Assembly: GCF_022921115.1 (NCBI RefSeq)
Contig: NZ_CP095075.1
Location: 1-64,000, forward strand
Direction of reading: 5' to 3'
DNA: 64,000 bases
Origin: Halobacillus amylolyticus
GTDB lineage: Bacteria; Bacillota; Bacilli; Bacillales; Halobacillaceae
The translations under genes were made by a program, and so were the position numbers. Positions 19,079 to 27,870 of this stretch are shown here, one piece after another; the stretch's first letter is position 1, and each line of letters begins with the position of its first letter. Below the pieces are notes generated by a model. The model did not search any database. It had not been told where the DNA came from and was given only the letters and a program-made list of their open reading frames with translations.

Positions 19079-20788
19079 ATGGAAAGTGCTCAACGACCGT
19101 GGCACAAAAATTACCCGCCTGAAATTCCGGTAACGATGCAATATGATAAACGACCATTGCATCGTTTCCTGGAGGAAAGCAGTACGTTATACGGAGAAAA
19201 GAAAGCGCTTCACTTCATGGGGAAAGAGATGACCTTTAGCGAAGTATTTAAAGAAACACAACTCTTTGCGAGCTATTTACAAAAGCTTGGGATTGAAAAA
19301 GGTGACCGTGTTTCAGTTATGCTTCCGAACTGCCCACAGTCGGTCATTGCTTATTATGGAATCCTGATGGCGGGCGGTATCGTTGTGCAGACCAATCCAT
19401 TGTATATGGAACGCGAACTTGACTATCAGCTTAAAGATTCTGGGGCAAAAATGATCGTTTGTTTAGATGTTTTGTATCCAAAAGTGGCTAATGTCAAACC
19501 GAATACTTCTTTAGAACATGTCATTGTAACTGGCATTAAAGACTACCTCCCCTTCCCTAAAAACAAACTCTACCCTTTTATTCAAAGACGTCAATATCAA
19601 CTATTAGTAAAACCAGAGCAATCTCATGATACTCATTTATGGAAGAACATCCTAAAAAATAGCAGTGGGCAAGTATCGCCTGTAGATATTGACCCTGTTG
19701 AAGATCTGGCTTTACTGCAATACACTGGTGGGACTACGGGCTACCCGAAGGGAGTCATGCTTAGTCATTATAATTTAGTTGCTAACACACAAATGTCGAT
19801 GGCCTGGATGTATAAATCTCAAAAAGGCCAGGAAGTTGTTCTGGCTATTTTGCCATTCTTCCACGTTTACGGGATGACATCAGTAATGAATTTATCTGTC
19901 ATGATGGGCTCAAAAATGATCTTGATGCCTAAGTTTGAACCTGAGGATGTATTAAAAGCAATCGAGAAACAAAAGCCATCCCTATTTCCAGGAGCTCCGA
20001 CTATTTATATTGCTCTGTTAAATCATCCTGACTTGAAGAAATACGATTTATCTTCTATTGAGGCCTGTATTAGCGGTTCCGCACCTTTGCCTGTTGAAGT
20101 ACAGGAGAATTTTGAGAAAATTACCGGCGGGAAGCTTGTTGAGGGGTATGGTTTAACAGAAACATCCCCTGTGACACACTCTAACTTTATTTGGGGAAAC
20201 CGGGTGAATGGAAGTATCGGTGTACCGTGGCCAGATACAGATGCCAAGATTTATAATATGGAGACGGATGAGGAAGTTGAACTTGGCGAAATAGGTGAGA
20301 TTGTCGTAAAAGGGCCACAAGTTATGAGAGGATATTGGAATCGTAAAGAAGATACAGACCAAGTACTCAGTACTGAGGGCTGGTTCCGTACAGGTGACAT
20401 GGGTTATATGAATGAAACAGGTTATTTTTACGTAGTTGACCGCAAAAAAGATATGATTTTAGCGGGAGGATTTAATATTTATCCTCGGGAGGTAGAAGAG
20501 GTCCTCTATGAGCATGAAGCTGTGCAAGAAGCTGTGATTATCGGTGTCCCGGATGCTTACAGAGGAGAAACAGTGAAGGCATTTATTGTAAAGAAGCAGA
20601 ACATGGATGTGACTGAAGAGGATTTAAATAAGTTTTGCCGCGACAATATGGCAGCATTCAAAGTGCCGCGGATCTATGAGTTCCGTGAAGAATTGCCAAA
20701 GACTGCGGTTGGTAAAATCCTGCGCCGCACACTTGTTGATGAAGAAAAGAAGAAGCTGGAAGAAACTGAGCCTTTGCAAAACTCATAG
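19079..20788 (+). CDS. lcfA: long-chain fatty acid--CoA ligase
   Basis: 569 residues. Activates fatty acids to acyl-CoA with ATP, the entry step for beta-oxidation. ANL superfamily motifs: P-loop-like YTGGTTGYPKGVMLSH, VEGYGLTETSPVTH, GWFRTGDMGYMNETGYFYVVDRKKDMI, and the C-terminal catalytic lysine in PKTAVGKILRR. Start ATG 19079 follows GGGAGGGATTTGTTT. It heads the cluster lcfA-fadR-fadB-etfB-etfA; fadR has its own promoter immediately downstream. Confidence 0.95.
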   Translation: MESAQRPWHKNYPPEIPVTMQYDKRPLHRFLEESSTLYGEKKALHFMGKEMTFSEVFKETQLFASYLQKLGIEKGDRVSVMLPNCPQSVIAYYGILMAGGIVVQTNPLYMERELDYQLKDSGAKMIVCLDVLYPKVANVKPNTSLEHVIVTGIKDYLPFPKNKLYPFIQRRQYQLLVKPEQSHDTHLWKNILKNSSGQVSPVDIDPVEDLALLQYTGGTTGYPKGVMLSHYNLVANTQMSMAWMYKSQKGQEVVLAILPFFHVYGMTSVMNLSVMMGSKMILMPKFEPEDVLKAIEKQKPSLFPGAPTIYIALLNHPDLKKYDLSSIEACISGSAPLPVEVQENFEKITGGKLVEGYGLTETSPVTHSNFIWGNRVNGSIGVPWPDTDAKIYNMETDEEVELGEIGEIVVKGPQVMRGYWNRKEDTDQVLSTEGWFRTGDMGYMNETGYFYVVDRKKDMILAGGFNIYPREVEEVLYEHEAVQEAVIIGVPDAYRGETVKAFIVKKQNMDVTEEDLNKFCRDNMAAFKVPRIYEFREELPKTAVGKILRRTLVDEEKKKLEETEPLQNS

Positions 20789-20792
20789 ATTG

Positions 20793-20821
20793 TTGACAGA
20801 AGATTTTTTAATCTGTATCAT
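20793..20821 (+). promoter_or_regulatory. SigA promoter of fadR
   Basis: Perfect TTGACA at 20793-20798, a 17-base spacer, TATCAT at 20816-20821. Confidence 0.85.
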
Positions 20822-20828
20822 GAAGGTG

Positions 20829-20846
20829 TGAATGACCATTCATTCA
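20829..20846 (+). promoter_or_regulatory. FadR operator
   Basis: TGAATGACCATTCATTCA: 7-base arms TGAATGA and TCATTCA around CCAT, the known form of the Bacillus FadR site. It sits 7 bases after the -10 box, over the expected transcription start, so binding should repress fadR-fadB-etfBA; long-chain acyl-CoA relieves this in B. subtilis. Confidence 0.88.
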
Positions 20847-20875
20847 TTTTCACAATAAATAAGGCAGGAGATATT

Positions 20876-21475
20876 ATGAAGAAAAACAAACCTAAATACA
20901 AACAAATTATTGATGCTGCGGTCGTTGTTATTGCTGAAAATGGATATCACTCTTCGCAAGTTTCAAAAATAGCTAAAAAAGCAGGAGTGGCGGATGGGAC
21001 CATTTACCTTTATTTTAAAAATAAAGAGGATATTTTAATCTCTTTATTTCAGGACAAAATGGGTCAGCTCATAGAAAGAATTGAACAAGAAACAACTTCC
21101 AGGCAGACAGCTGAAGAGAAATTGCTCACCTTAGTACAAACGCATTTCGAACAGCTGGCTGCCGATCATCACTTAGCTATTGTTACACAACTTGAGCTTC
21201 GTCAATCGAATAAAGAGCTTCGTTACAAGATCAATGAAGTGTTAAAGGGCTACATGGTAGTGATTGATCAAATCTTAGATGAAGGCATCAAAGAGAAGAT
21301 TTTTCGCGACAACTTAAATCGAAAGCTAGTACGGCAATTAATTTTTGGTATGATGGATGAAGCGATAACTAACTGGGTTATGAAGGAGCAGCGTTATAAC
21401 ATAGTAGATCAGGCGAAAGATGTCCATAGCTTTATTATTAATGGACTGGCCCTTTCGCGAGACGTAAAGGAGTGA
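20876..21475 (+). CDS. fadR: TetR family fatty-acid metabolism repressor FadR
   Basis: 199 residues. N-terminal TetR helix-turn-helix (about 8-55, IIDAAVVVIAENGYHSSQVSKIAKKAGVADGTIYLYF, cited in part) and a C-terminal ligand-binding helical domain. Represses beta-oxidation genes and is released by long-chain acyl-CoA. The frame opens at 20828, inside the operator, but GCAGGAG before ATG 20876 and the conserved N-terminus give the true start. Its operator overlaps its own promoter, so it is autoregulated. Confidence 0.93.
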   Translation: MKKNKPKYKQIIDAAVVVIAENGYHSSQVSKIAKKAGVADGTIYLYFKNKEDILISLFQDKMGQLIERIEQETTSRQTAEEKLLTLVQTHFEQLAADHHLAIVTQLELRQSNKELRYKINEVLKGYMVVIDQILDEGIKEKIFRDNLNRKLVRQLIFGMMDEAITNWVMKEQRYNIVDQAKDVHSFIINGLALSRDVKE

Positions 21476-21481
21476 AAGCTA

Positions 21482-22255
21482 ATGTCGACTGTTCAATTCC
21501 AAAAAGAAAATCACCTTGCACAAATTACCATTCAAAGCCCGCCGGCAAATGCTCTCTCTAGTACATTACTACATGATCTAGCAGAAATAATGGACGAAAT
21601 AGAGAAAGATAGCAGCATTAAAGCCATCCTTATTAAAGGCGAGGGGAAATTTTTCTCAGCAGGGGCAGACATTAAAGAATTTACCTCCTTCCAAGATGCT
21701 TCAGATTGTGAGAAGCTATCTAGTGAAGGACAAGAACTTTTTAACCGTATTGAGAACTTCCATATCCCAGTAATCGCTGCTATTCATGGTGCTGCCCTCG
21801 GTGGAGGACTTGAATTAGCGATGTCCTGCCATATTCGTTATGTAGCAGAAGATGCGAAGTTGGGCCTTCCAGAATTAAACTTAGGAATTATCCCTGGTTT
21901 TGCCGGCACCCAGCGTCTTCCTCGTTACGTTGGAGCACCCAAGGCTTACGAAATGATTTTAACAGGTGTACCTATTAACGGTAAGGAAGCAGTTGCTGCA
22001 GGGCTTGCTAACAAAAGTTTCCCTGTTGATGAATTGTTCGGGGCAGCTGAGGCGCTTGCTTTACAAATAGCAGCTAGAAGCGGCCCTGCCATTCACCAGA
22101 TTATGAAGCTAGTTCCTTACGCCCACACAAGTCAATTTCCAGAGGGCGGTAAAGCGGAGGCTCGAGCGTTTGGGGAAGTCTTTGGAAATGATGATGCGAA
22201 GGAAGGCATCAAGGCCTTTATGGAAAAAAGAAAACCAGCATTTAAAGATCAATAG
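21482..22255 (+). CDS. fadB: enoyl-CoA hydratase
   Basis: 257 residues of the crotonase fold. Hydrates trans-2-enoyl-CoA to 3-hydroxyacyl-CoA in beta-oxidation. Oxyanion-hole and catalytic segments are present: SAGADIKEF, HGAALGGGLELAMSCH and the Glu-containing LPELNLGIIPGFAGTQRL. It lies 6 bases after fadR and 17 before etfB, in one operon; in B. subtilis this gene is called fadB. Confidence 0.92.
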   Translation: MSTVQFQKENHLAQITIQSPPANALSSTLLHDLAEIMDEIEKDSSIKAILIKGEGKFFSAGADIKEFTSFQDASDCEKLSSEGQELFNRIENFHIPVIAAIHGAALGGGLELAMSCHIRYVAEDAKLGLPELNLGIIPGFAGTQRLPRYVGAPKAYEMILTGVPINGKEAVAAGLANKSFPVDELFGAAEALALQIAARSGPAIHQIMKLVPYAHTSQFPEGGKAEARAFGEVFGNDDAKEGIKAFMEKRKPAFKDQ

Positions 22256-22272
22256 TTTAGGAGGAAATCATA

Positions 22273-23046
22273 ATGAATATTTATGTATTGCTTAAACGTA
22301 CTTTTGACACAGAGGAAAAGATTTCGATCAGTAATGGCCGCATTGAAGAGGATGGTGCAGAGTTCATCATCAATCCTTATGATGAATATGCGGTAGAGGA
22401 AGCTATTAACCTTCGTGATGAGCATGGCGGGGAAGTTACTGTTGTGACAATAGGAGAAGAAGACTCTGAGAAACAACTGCGTACAGCGCTTGCGATGGGA
22501 GCAGATAAAGCCGTATTAATTAATACAGAAGATGATCTAGAAGAAGGGGATCAATATACAACCGTTAAAATCCTTGAAGCTTTCTTTGCAGATCGTGAAG
22601 TTGATATCATTCTAGGAGGAAACGTAGCGATTGATGAAGCGAGTGGGCAAGTTGGACCTCGCCTAGCTGAACGCTTAGATATTCCTTTTGTTACAACGAT
22701 TACGAGCATTAAAGTTGATGGAGAAAAGGTTCAGATTGAACGCGATGTAGAAGGAGATGTTGAAAAAGTAGAGACAACCCTACCTTTACTTGTAACATGC
22801 CAGCAAGGACTGAACGAACCCCGGTATCCTTCCCTCCCAGGAATCATGAAGGCGAAGAAGAAGCCGCTTGAAGAACTTGAAATTGATGATCTGGACCTAG
22901 ACGAGGACGATGTTGAACCAAAAACGAAAACAACTACAATCTTCTTACCACCTGAAAAACAGGCAGGTAAAGTATTAGAAGGCGAAACAGAAGACCAAGT
23001 AAAGGAACTTGTATCTCTATTAAAAACGGAAGCGAAAGTACTTTAA
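22273..23046 (+). CDS. etfB: electron transfer flavoprotein subunit beta
   Basis: 257 residues. Forms a heterodimer with EtfA and takes electrons from acyl-CoA dehydrogenases. Starts MNIYVLLKRTFDTEEKI; central nucleotide-binding (AMP) fold with ALAMGADKAVLI and DIILGGNVAIDEASGQVGP. The C-terminal recognition-loop region LPGIMKAKKKPLEE is intact. Notably acidic. SD TTAGGAGGAAAT lies before the ATG. Confidence 0.95.
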   Translation: MNIYVLLKRTFDTEEKISISNGRIEEDGAEFIINPYDEYAVEEAINLRDEHGGEVTVVTIGEEDSEKQLRTALAMGADKAVLINTEDDLEEGDQYTTVKILEAFFADREVDIILGGNVAIDEASGQVGPRLAERLDIPFVTTITSIKVDGEKVQIERDVEGDVEKVETTLPLLVTCQQGLNEPRYPSLPGIMKAKKKPLEELEIDDLDLDEDDVEPKTKTTTIFLPPEKQAGKVLEGETEDQVKELVSLLKTEAKVL

Positions 23047-23073
23047 TAAACGGGATAGGAGAGGAGACTTGTT

Positions 23074-24054
23074 ATGAGTAAAAAGGTAGTAGTAATCGGA
23101 GAAGCACGTGAAGGGTCCCTTAGAAATGTAACCTTTGAGGCCATTGCTGCAGCTAATATTGTCAGTGATGGAGGCGAAGTTGTAGGTGTGCTCTGTGGAG
23201 ATGGCGATTTAAGTGAAATGGGCCAAGAAATGGTGTACTATGGAGCCGATCGGGTGATCACTGTTTCAAACGAAGAATTGAAAACGTATACATCTGAAGG
23301 GTACGGTCAAGCCGTTTACGCGGTTATTGAAGATGAGTCACCTGACGGGATTATTATGGGCCACACGTCGCAAGGGAAGGATTTAACACCGAAACTTGCC
23401 AGCAAACTTGAGTCTGGACTGATTTCCGATGCAACAGAAGTTGTGGCGGAGGGCGGAAACATTGTATTTACAAGACCAATTTATTCAGGTAAAGCTTTTG
23501 AGAAAAAGGAAATGACGGATGGGCTTGTGTTTGCAACCATTCGTCCAAATAATATTCCGGCACCAGAGAGAGATGATTCTCTTGCAGGTGCAGTCACAAC
23601 AAAGGATGTTGAAATTAAAAGCATTCGTACCATCGTCAAAGATATCATTCGTAAATCTTCGGATGGTGTGGATCTTTCTGAAGCTAAAGTCATCATTGCT
23701 GGTGGACGCGGTGTGAAAAGTGCCGAAGGATTTGAACCTTTAGAAGAACTTGCAGAGGTTTTAGGTGGTACGGTCGGGGCGTCAAGGGGAGCCTGTGATG
23801 CTGGATATTGTGACTACTCATTGCAAATTGGTCAAACGGGTAAAGTCGTAACGCCTGATTTGTATATTGCTTGTGGGATTTCAGGAGCGATTCAGCACTT
23901 GGCTGGAATGTCCAACTCCAAAGTCATTGTCGCGATTAATAAAGACCCTGAAGCGAACATCTTTAATGTCGCGGATTATGGTATTGTTGGTGACCTTTTT
24001 GATGTCGTGCCAAAACTTATTGAAGAAGTTAAACAAATGAAAGTAAATGCATAA
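23074..24054 (+). CDS. etfA: electron transfer flavoprotein subunit alpha
   Basis: 326 residues. FAD-carrying partner of EtfB, delivering electrons from beta-oxidation towards the quinone pool. The C-terminal FAD domain is clear: GGRGVKSAEGFEPLEELAE, GGTVGASRGACDAGY, QIGQTGKVVTPDLYIACGIS and GAIQHLAGM. SD GATAGGAGAGGAG lies before the ATG. Last gene of the beta-oxidation operon, followed by a hairpin at 24067. Confidence 0.95.
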   Translation: MSKKVVVIGEAREGSLRNVTFEAIAAANIVSDGGEVVGVLCGDGDLSEMGQEMVYYGADRVITVSNEELKTYTSEGYGQAVYAVIEDESPDGIIMGHTSQGKDLTPKLASKLESGLISDATEVVAEGGNIVFTRPIYSGKAFEKKEMTDGLVFATIRPNNIPAPERDDSLAGAVTTKDVEIKSIRTIVKDIIRKSSDGVDLSEAKVIIAGGRGVKSAEGFEPLEELAEVLGGTVGASRGACDAGYCDYSLQIGQTGKVVTPDLYIACGISGAIQHLAGMSNSKVIVAINKDPEANIFNVADYGIVGDLFDVVPKLIEEVKQMKVNA

Positions 24055-24066
24055 TTTATTTAAATA

Positions 24067-24098
24067 CGGCCAAAGCTAAGCAATGCTTACTTTGGCCA
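24067..24098 (+). terminator. Terminator after etfA
   Basis: GGCCAAAGcTAAGC / GCTTACTTTGGCC with an AAT loop, nearly perfect, followed by ATTTAATATTTATT (interrupted T tract). Confidence 0.7.
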
Positions 24099-24168
24099 TT
24101 TAATATTTATTAGAAATAATCGCTCCATTGCATCTTTAAACATATTGTTAGTCACTAAAAACAGAAAA

Positions 24169-24177
24169 TGATATACT
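24169..24177 (+). promoter_or_regulatory. Extended -10 promoter of trxA
   Basis: TGATATACT (TG-n-TATACT), 35 bases before the trxA ATG. The -35 is weak (TTAGTC at 24148-24153, 18-base spacer). In B. subtilis trxA has both SigA and SigB promoters; no SigB site was confirmed here. Confidence 0.5.
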
Positions 24178-24211
24178 CATATCAGACTTAATGGTCGAGG
24201 AGGAATGAAAG

Positions 24212-24526
24212 ATGGCAATTGTAAAAGGAACAGATCAAAACTTTACAGAAGAAACAAATGAAGGTCTTGTTATTGCAGATTTTTGGGCACCTTGGTGTGG
24301 ACCATGCAAAATGATTGCACCAGTTCTTGAGGAAATAAGCGAAGAACAAGGCGATCAAGTGAAGATTGTAAAATTAGACGTTGATGAAAACCAAGAGACG
24401 GCAAGCAAGTTTGGAGTAATGAGTATTCCAACACTTCTTCTTTTCAAAGATGGAAAAGTTGTAGATCAAGTCATCGGATTCCAACCTAAGGAATCTCTGG
24501 ACGAATTAATTACAAAACATTCTTAA
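24212..24526 (+). CDS. trxA: thioredoxin
   Basis: 104 residues, standard thioredoxin fold with the redox centre [14 protein letters not shown] and the cis-proline loop [12 protein letters not shown]. Cytosolic disulfide reductant for ribonucleotide reductase, peroxiredoxins and other targets. SD CGAGGAGG lies before the ATG. It has its own promoter and terminator. Confidence 0.97.
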   Translation: MAIVKGTDQNFTEETNEGLVIADFWAPWCGPCKMIAPVLEEISEEQGDQVKIVKLDVDENQETASKFGVMSIPTLLLFKDGKVVDQVIGFQPKESLDELITKHS

Positions 24527-24540
24527 TTGAAAGTAGAATT

Positions 24541-24575
24541 AAAAAGAGCCACGTTGCTGAGCAGCGTGGCTTTTT
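24541..24575 (+). terminator. Terminator after trxA
   Basis: AAAAAGAGCCACGTTGCT / GCAGCGTGGCTTTTT with a two-base centre. Strong stem and T run. Confidence 0.9.
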
Positions 24576-24660
24576 ATCGCAAATTTAAGTAGGCCCCGCT
24601 TCAAGATATAAATGTGTTACGTTGCTGCGAGAACGTCTAACAAGTTGGAGTGATACGAAC

Positions 24661-26451
24661 ATGAACACGAACATTAAGGAGAAGCTTGCCGTTTTACCTG
24701 ATCAGCCTGGGTGCTATCTTATGAAAGATAAGAACGAGACAATTATTTATGTAGGAAAATCGAAGGTATTAAAAAATCGGGTCCGCTCCTATTTTACAGG
24801 AGCCCATGATGGGAAAACGCAGCGGCTGGTAAGGGAAATTATTGATTTTGAATACATTGTGACAACTTCGGATATGGAAGCTCTAATTTTAGAAATGAAT
24901 TTAATAAAAAAATACGATCCAAAATACAATGTGCTTTTAAAAGATGATAAAACGTATCCCTATTTAAAGGTAACAGCTGAAAGACATCCGAAGTTGATCG
25001 TGACGAGAAAGGTGAAGAAAGATAAAGGAAAATATTATGGCCCCTACCCGAACGTCATTGCAGCTAGGGAGACGAAGAAACTGCTCGACCGTTTATATCC
25101 ACTCAGAAAGTGTAATACGATGCCTGATCGTGTATGTCTTTACTACCACATGCATCAATGTTTAGGTCCATGTGAATTTCCTGTATCGAATGAGACCAAC
25201 CAGGAAATTGTTCAAAGCATTACCTCGTTTCTAAGTGGTGGCCATAAAGAAATAAAGAAAGACTTGCAGCAACAAATGTATAAAGCATCGGAAGAGCTGG
25301 ATTTTGAACGGGCAAAAGAATTACGCGATCAGATTGAGCATATTGAGTCAGTTATGGAGCAGCAGAAAATGACATTAAATGATGAAGTCGATCGGGACGT
25401 ATTTGGGTATTCCTATGATAAGGGATGGATGTGTGTTCAGGTTTTTTTCATAAGACAAGGAAAGTTGATTGAGAGAGATGTAGCTTTATTCCCGTTTTTC
25501 GATGATCCCGAAGAAACGTTCCTCAGCTATGTAGGGAGATTTTATCTGCACCAAAATCATCCTTATCCAAAGCAGGTCCTTGTTCCGGTTGGGACGAATT
25601 CAGAAGTCTTAGAGGGCGCCATTGATACAAAGGTTGTTATCCCGATGCGTGGTCGAAAAAAGGAGCTCGTAAAATTAGCTAAGAAAAATGCGAATCTAGC
25701 CCTAGAAGAAAAATTTGCTCTAATCGAAAGGGATGAAGAGCGGACTATAAAAGCGGTGGAAACATTGGGGGAGCATTTAAATATAGAAACACCCCACCGT
25801 ATTGAAGCCTTTGATAACTCTAATATCCAAGGCACAGATCCTGTATCAGCTATGGTCGTGTTTATTGACGGGAAACCAAGTAAAAAGGACTATCGTAAAT
25901 ACAAGGTTCGTGATGTGAAAGGCCCTGATGATTATGACACGATGAGAGAGGTTATTCGTAGGCGGTATACCCGCGTGCTCAAAGAAAACCTTCCTTTACC
26001 GGACCTTATTGTGGTTGATGGAGGAAAAGGGCAGATGACTGCAGCGATGGACGTACTTGAAAATGAATTAGGTCTTGATATTCCATTGTGTGGGCTTGCT
26101 AAGGATGATCAGCATAAAACGAGTGAATTACTCTATGGCGAGACACCTTTACTAGTCAACCTGGATCGAAATTCTCAAGAATTTTACCTGGTTCAGCGTA
26201 TCCAGGATGAAGTTCACCGTTTTGCTATTTCTTTTCACAGACAGCTTCGCGGCAAAGGGGCCATACAATCGGAACTGGATGATATCCCAGGGGTAGGTCA
26301 AAAACGCAGAAGGTTGTTGTTGCGTCATTTCAAATCAGTAAAAGATATAAAAGACGCCTCTATTCCGGATTTAACCCGTCTGGGAATTCCAGAACCAGTA
26401 GCTGATCAAATTTTAACACACTTAAATGAAGAGGAAGAGCCAGCTGAATAA
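24661..26451 (+). CDS. uvrC: excinuclease ABC subunit C
   Basis: 596 residues. Makes both incisions in UvrABC nucleotide excision repair. N-terminal GIY-YIG nuclease domain ([20 protein letters not shown], about 9-85), UVR motif binding UvrB (about 205-240, [14 protein letters not shown]), RNase H-like C-terminal nuclease domain with the D-D-H residues ([31 protein letters not shown]), and tandem helix-hairpin-helix near the end. ATG 24661 with GTTGGAGTGATACGAAC upstream is preferred over the TTG-initiated frame from 24622. Confidence 0.95.
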   Translation: MNTNIKEKLAVLPDQPGCYLMKDKNETIIYVGKSKVLKNRVRSYFTGAHDGKTQRLVREIIDFEYIVTTSDMEALILEMNLIKKYDPKYNVLLKDDKTYPYLKVTAERHPKLIVTRKVKKDKGKYYGPYPNVIAARETKKLLDRLYPLRKCNTMPDRVCLYYHMHQCLGPCEFPVSNETNQEIVQSITSFLSGGHKEIKKDLQQQMYKASEELDFERAKELRDQIEHIESVMEQQKMTLNDEVDRDVFGYSYDKGWMCVQVFFIRQGKLIERDVALFPFFDDPEETFLSYVGRFYLHQNHPYPKQVLVPVGTNSEVLEGAIDTKVVIPMRGRKKELVKLAKKNANLALEEKFALIERDEERTIKAVETLGEHLNIETPHRIEAFDNSNIQGTDPVSAMVVFIDGKPSKKDYRKYKVRDVKGPDDYDTMREVIRRRYTRVLKENLPLPDLIVVDGGKGQMTAAMDVLENELGLDIPLCGLAKDDQHKTSELLYGETPLLVNLDRNSQEFYLVQRIQDEVHRFAISFHRQLRGKGAIQSELDDIPGVGQKRRRLLLRHFKSVKDIKDASIPDLTRLGIPEPVADQILTHLNEEEEPAE

Positions 26452-26465
26452 TCAGCTGGCCCACC

Positions 26466-26900
26466 TCACCCTTTTATTGCAGTGATCTCAACCATACTAT
26501 CCTTAACATGCTTTTCTTCTACACATTCATATGTATCACTAGTAATTACCTGGATTATTTGTGCTAAAAATCCACATTCTAATCGAAAATCAACTTGAAA
26601 CAGTTTTTGATTTAACCGTTTTTCAATAATGTGTCCTTTTAATTGAAAGATGATTTCTTTTTTCTTTTCTTTTATAAGTGTGAGCTCTCCCCATCCCATG
26701 TACTGGAAGAATTCATAGAGTTCATCCCATGTGGTAAGGGTAGTTTCGCGAGCGATATTTTTCCCCATATAATATAAAAGATAGGGGGCATCTTTACCAA
26801 GAAAATCGGGCAACGTATAGTAACGCAGTAAATCAAAACCTGCACCAGTTGCCACCAGTGATGAGATATTGTCTGTGGATAGCTTAGCTGTTTCTCTCAT
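26466..26900 (-). CDS. yslB: DUF2507 (YslB-like) protein
   Basis: About 144 residues. Member of the DUF2507/V4R-like (TRAPP-Bet3-type) group, starting MRETAKLSTDNISSLVATGAGFDLLRYYTLPDFLG. Function unknown; a possible small-molecule or hydrophobic-ligand binding fold is inferred from the family. ATG 26900 has AAAGGA 9 bases upstream; a second ATG at 26909 is too close to it. Convergent with uvrC and upstream of sdhC, as in B. subtilis. Confidence 0.8.
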   Translation of the reverse strand: MRETAKLSTDNISSLVATGAGFDLLRYYTLPDFLGKDAPYLLYYMGKNIARETTLTTWDELYEFFQYMGWGELTLIKEKKKEIIFQLKGHIIEKRLNQKLFQVDFRLECGFLAQIIQVITSDTYECVEEKHVKDSMVEITAIKG

Positions 26901-27019
26901 GGCGCTCATTCCTTTCTACACAATTATTATCGCTTGAATTAATAAAAGTCGCAACAGTAATTCAGAGATTTTATCTATTTAAGAATTGTGTACATTCGAG
27001 CAATTTTTAGTTCGTTTTC

Positions 27020-27048
27020 TTGACGCTATTACATGATAGAAGTACAAT
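27020..27048 (+). promoter_or_regulatory. SigA promoter of sdhCAB
   Basis: TTGACG at 27020-27025, 17-base spacer, TACAAT at 27043-27048. The 140-base leader before sdhC contains the sequence TTTTTAAAGCGCTTTAC near 27120; AAAGCGCTTT there is a 10-base palindrome that could be a catabolite-type or other operator (not proven). Confidence 0.75.
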
Positions 27049-27188
27049 AAACGTGTCACAAATTGTACATTTGCCAGTTTTGTGTCAGGAATAAGGAGCT
27101 TTCCTATATTTTTAATGCGTTTTTAAAGCGCTTTACTATCTGAAAAATGTACATAATACTAATCGTTATCATCTTGAGGGGGGTAAAC

Positions 27189-27809
27189 ATGGCAGGAACA
27201 CGCGGATATGTTAACCGGAGATTACATTCATTATTAGGAGTAGTACCCATTGGGATATTCCTACTTCAGCACTTAACTGTGAACTATTTTGCAACTCGTG
27301 GACCGGAATCTTTTAATGCAGCAGCTCATTTTATGGAGAGCTTGCCGTACCGTTATGTATTGGAGATATTTATTATCTTCTTACCACTATTATTCCATTC
27401 TATTTATGGAGTTTATATTGCATTCACAGCAAAAAGTAACTTGTCAAACTTTGGGCATTTCAGAAACTGGATGTTCATGCTCCAACGTTTCACGGGTATT
27501 ATTACGCTCATTTTTATCGCTTGGCACGTATGGGAAACCCGTATCGCTATTGGGTTAGGCTGGGCAGAGCTGAACTATCAGTTGATGGAAGGCATTCTTA
27601 CGGAGCCGTTTTTCTTCTGGTTCTACATAATAGGTGTCATCTCAACTACATTCCACTTTTCTAATGGTCTATGGTCATTCTTCGTTAGCTGGGGGATTAC
27701 AGTTTCTCCACGCTCACAACTTATTATGACTTATGCGAGCATCATCATTTTCGTAGCGATTTCTTACGTGGGTGTTCGTACGTTAATTCAGTTTGCTTAC
27801 GGTGTTTAA
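27189..27809 (+). CDS. sdhC: succinate dehydrogenase cytochrome b558 subunit
   Basis: 206 residues with five transmembrane helices (about 14-31, 60-82, 92-118, 135-160, 175-200), the Bacillus-type single-subunit, di-heme membrane anchor that reduces menaquinone. Helical His residues for heme ligation are visible (HLTVNYF, FHSIYG, AWHVWET, TFHFSNG). ATG 27189 is placed behind GAGGGGGGTAAAC; the longer frame from 27147 lacks an SD. First gene of sdhCAB. Confidence 0.95.
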   Translation: MAGTRGYVNRRLHSLLGVVPIGIFLLQHLTVNYFATRGPESFNAAAHFMESLPYRYVLEIFIIFLPLLFHSIYGVYIAFTAKSNLSNFGHFRNWMFMLQRFTGIITLIFIAWHVWETRIAIGLGWAELNYQLMEGILTEPFFFWFYIIGVISTTFHFSNGLWSFFVSWGITVSPRSQLIMTYASIIIFVAISYVGVRTLIQFAYGV

Positions 27810-27870
27810 AACTTGATCTTTATTTTTTCGAACGTAGATATATTGAAAGTTAAGGGAGTGAGTTTGAATC

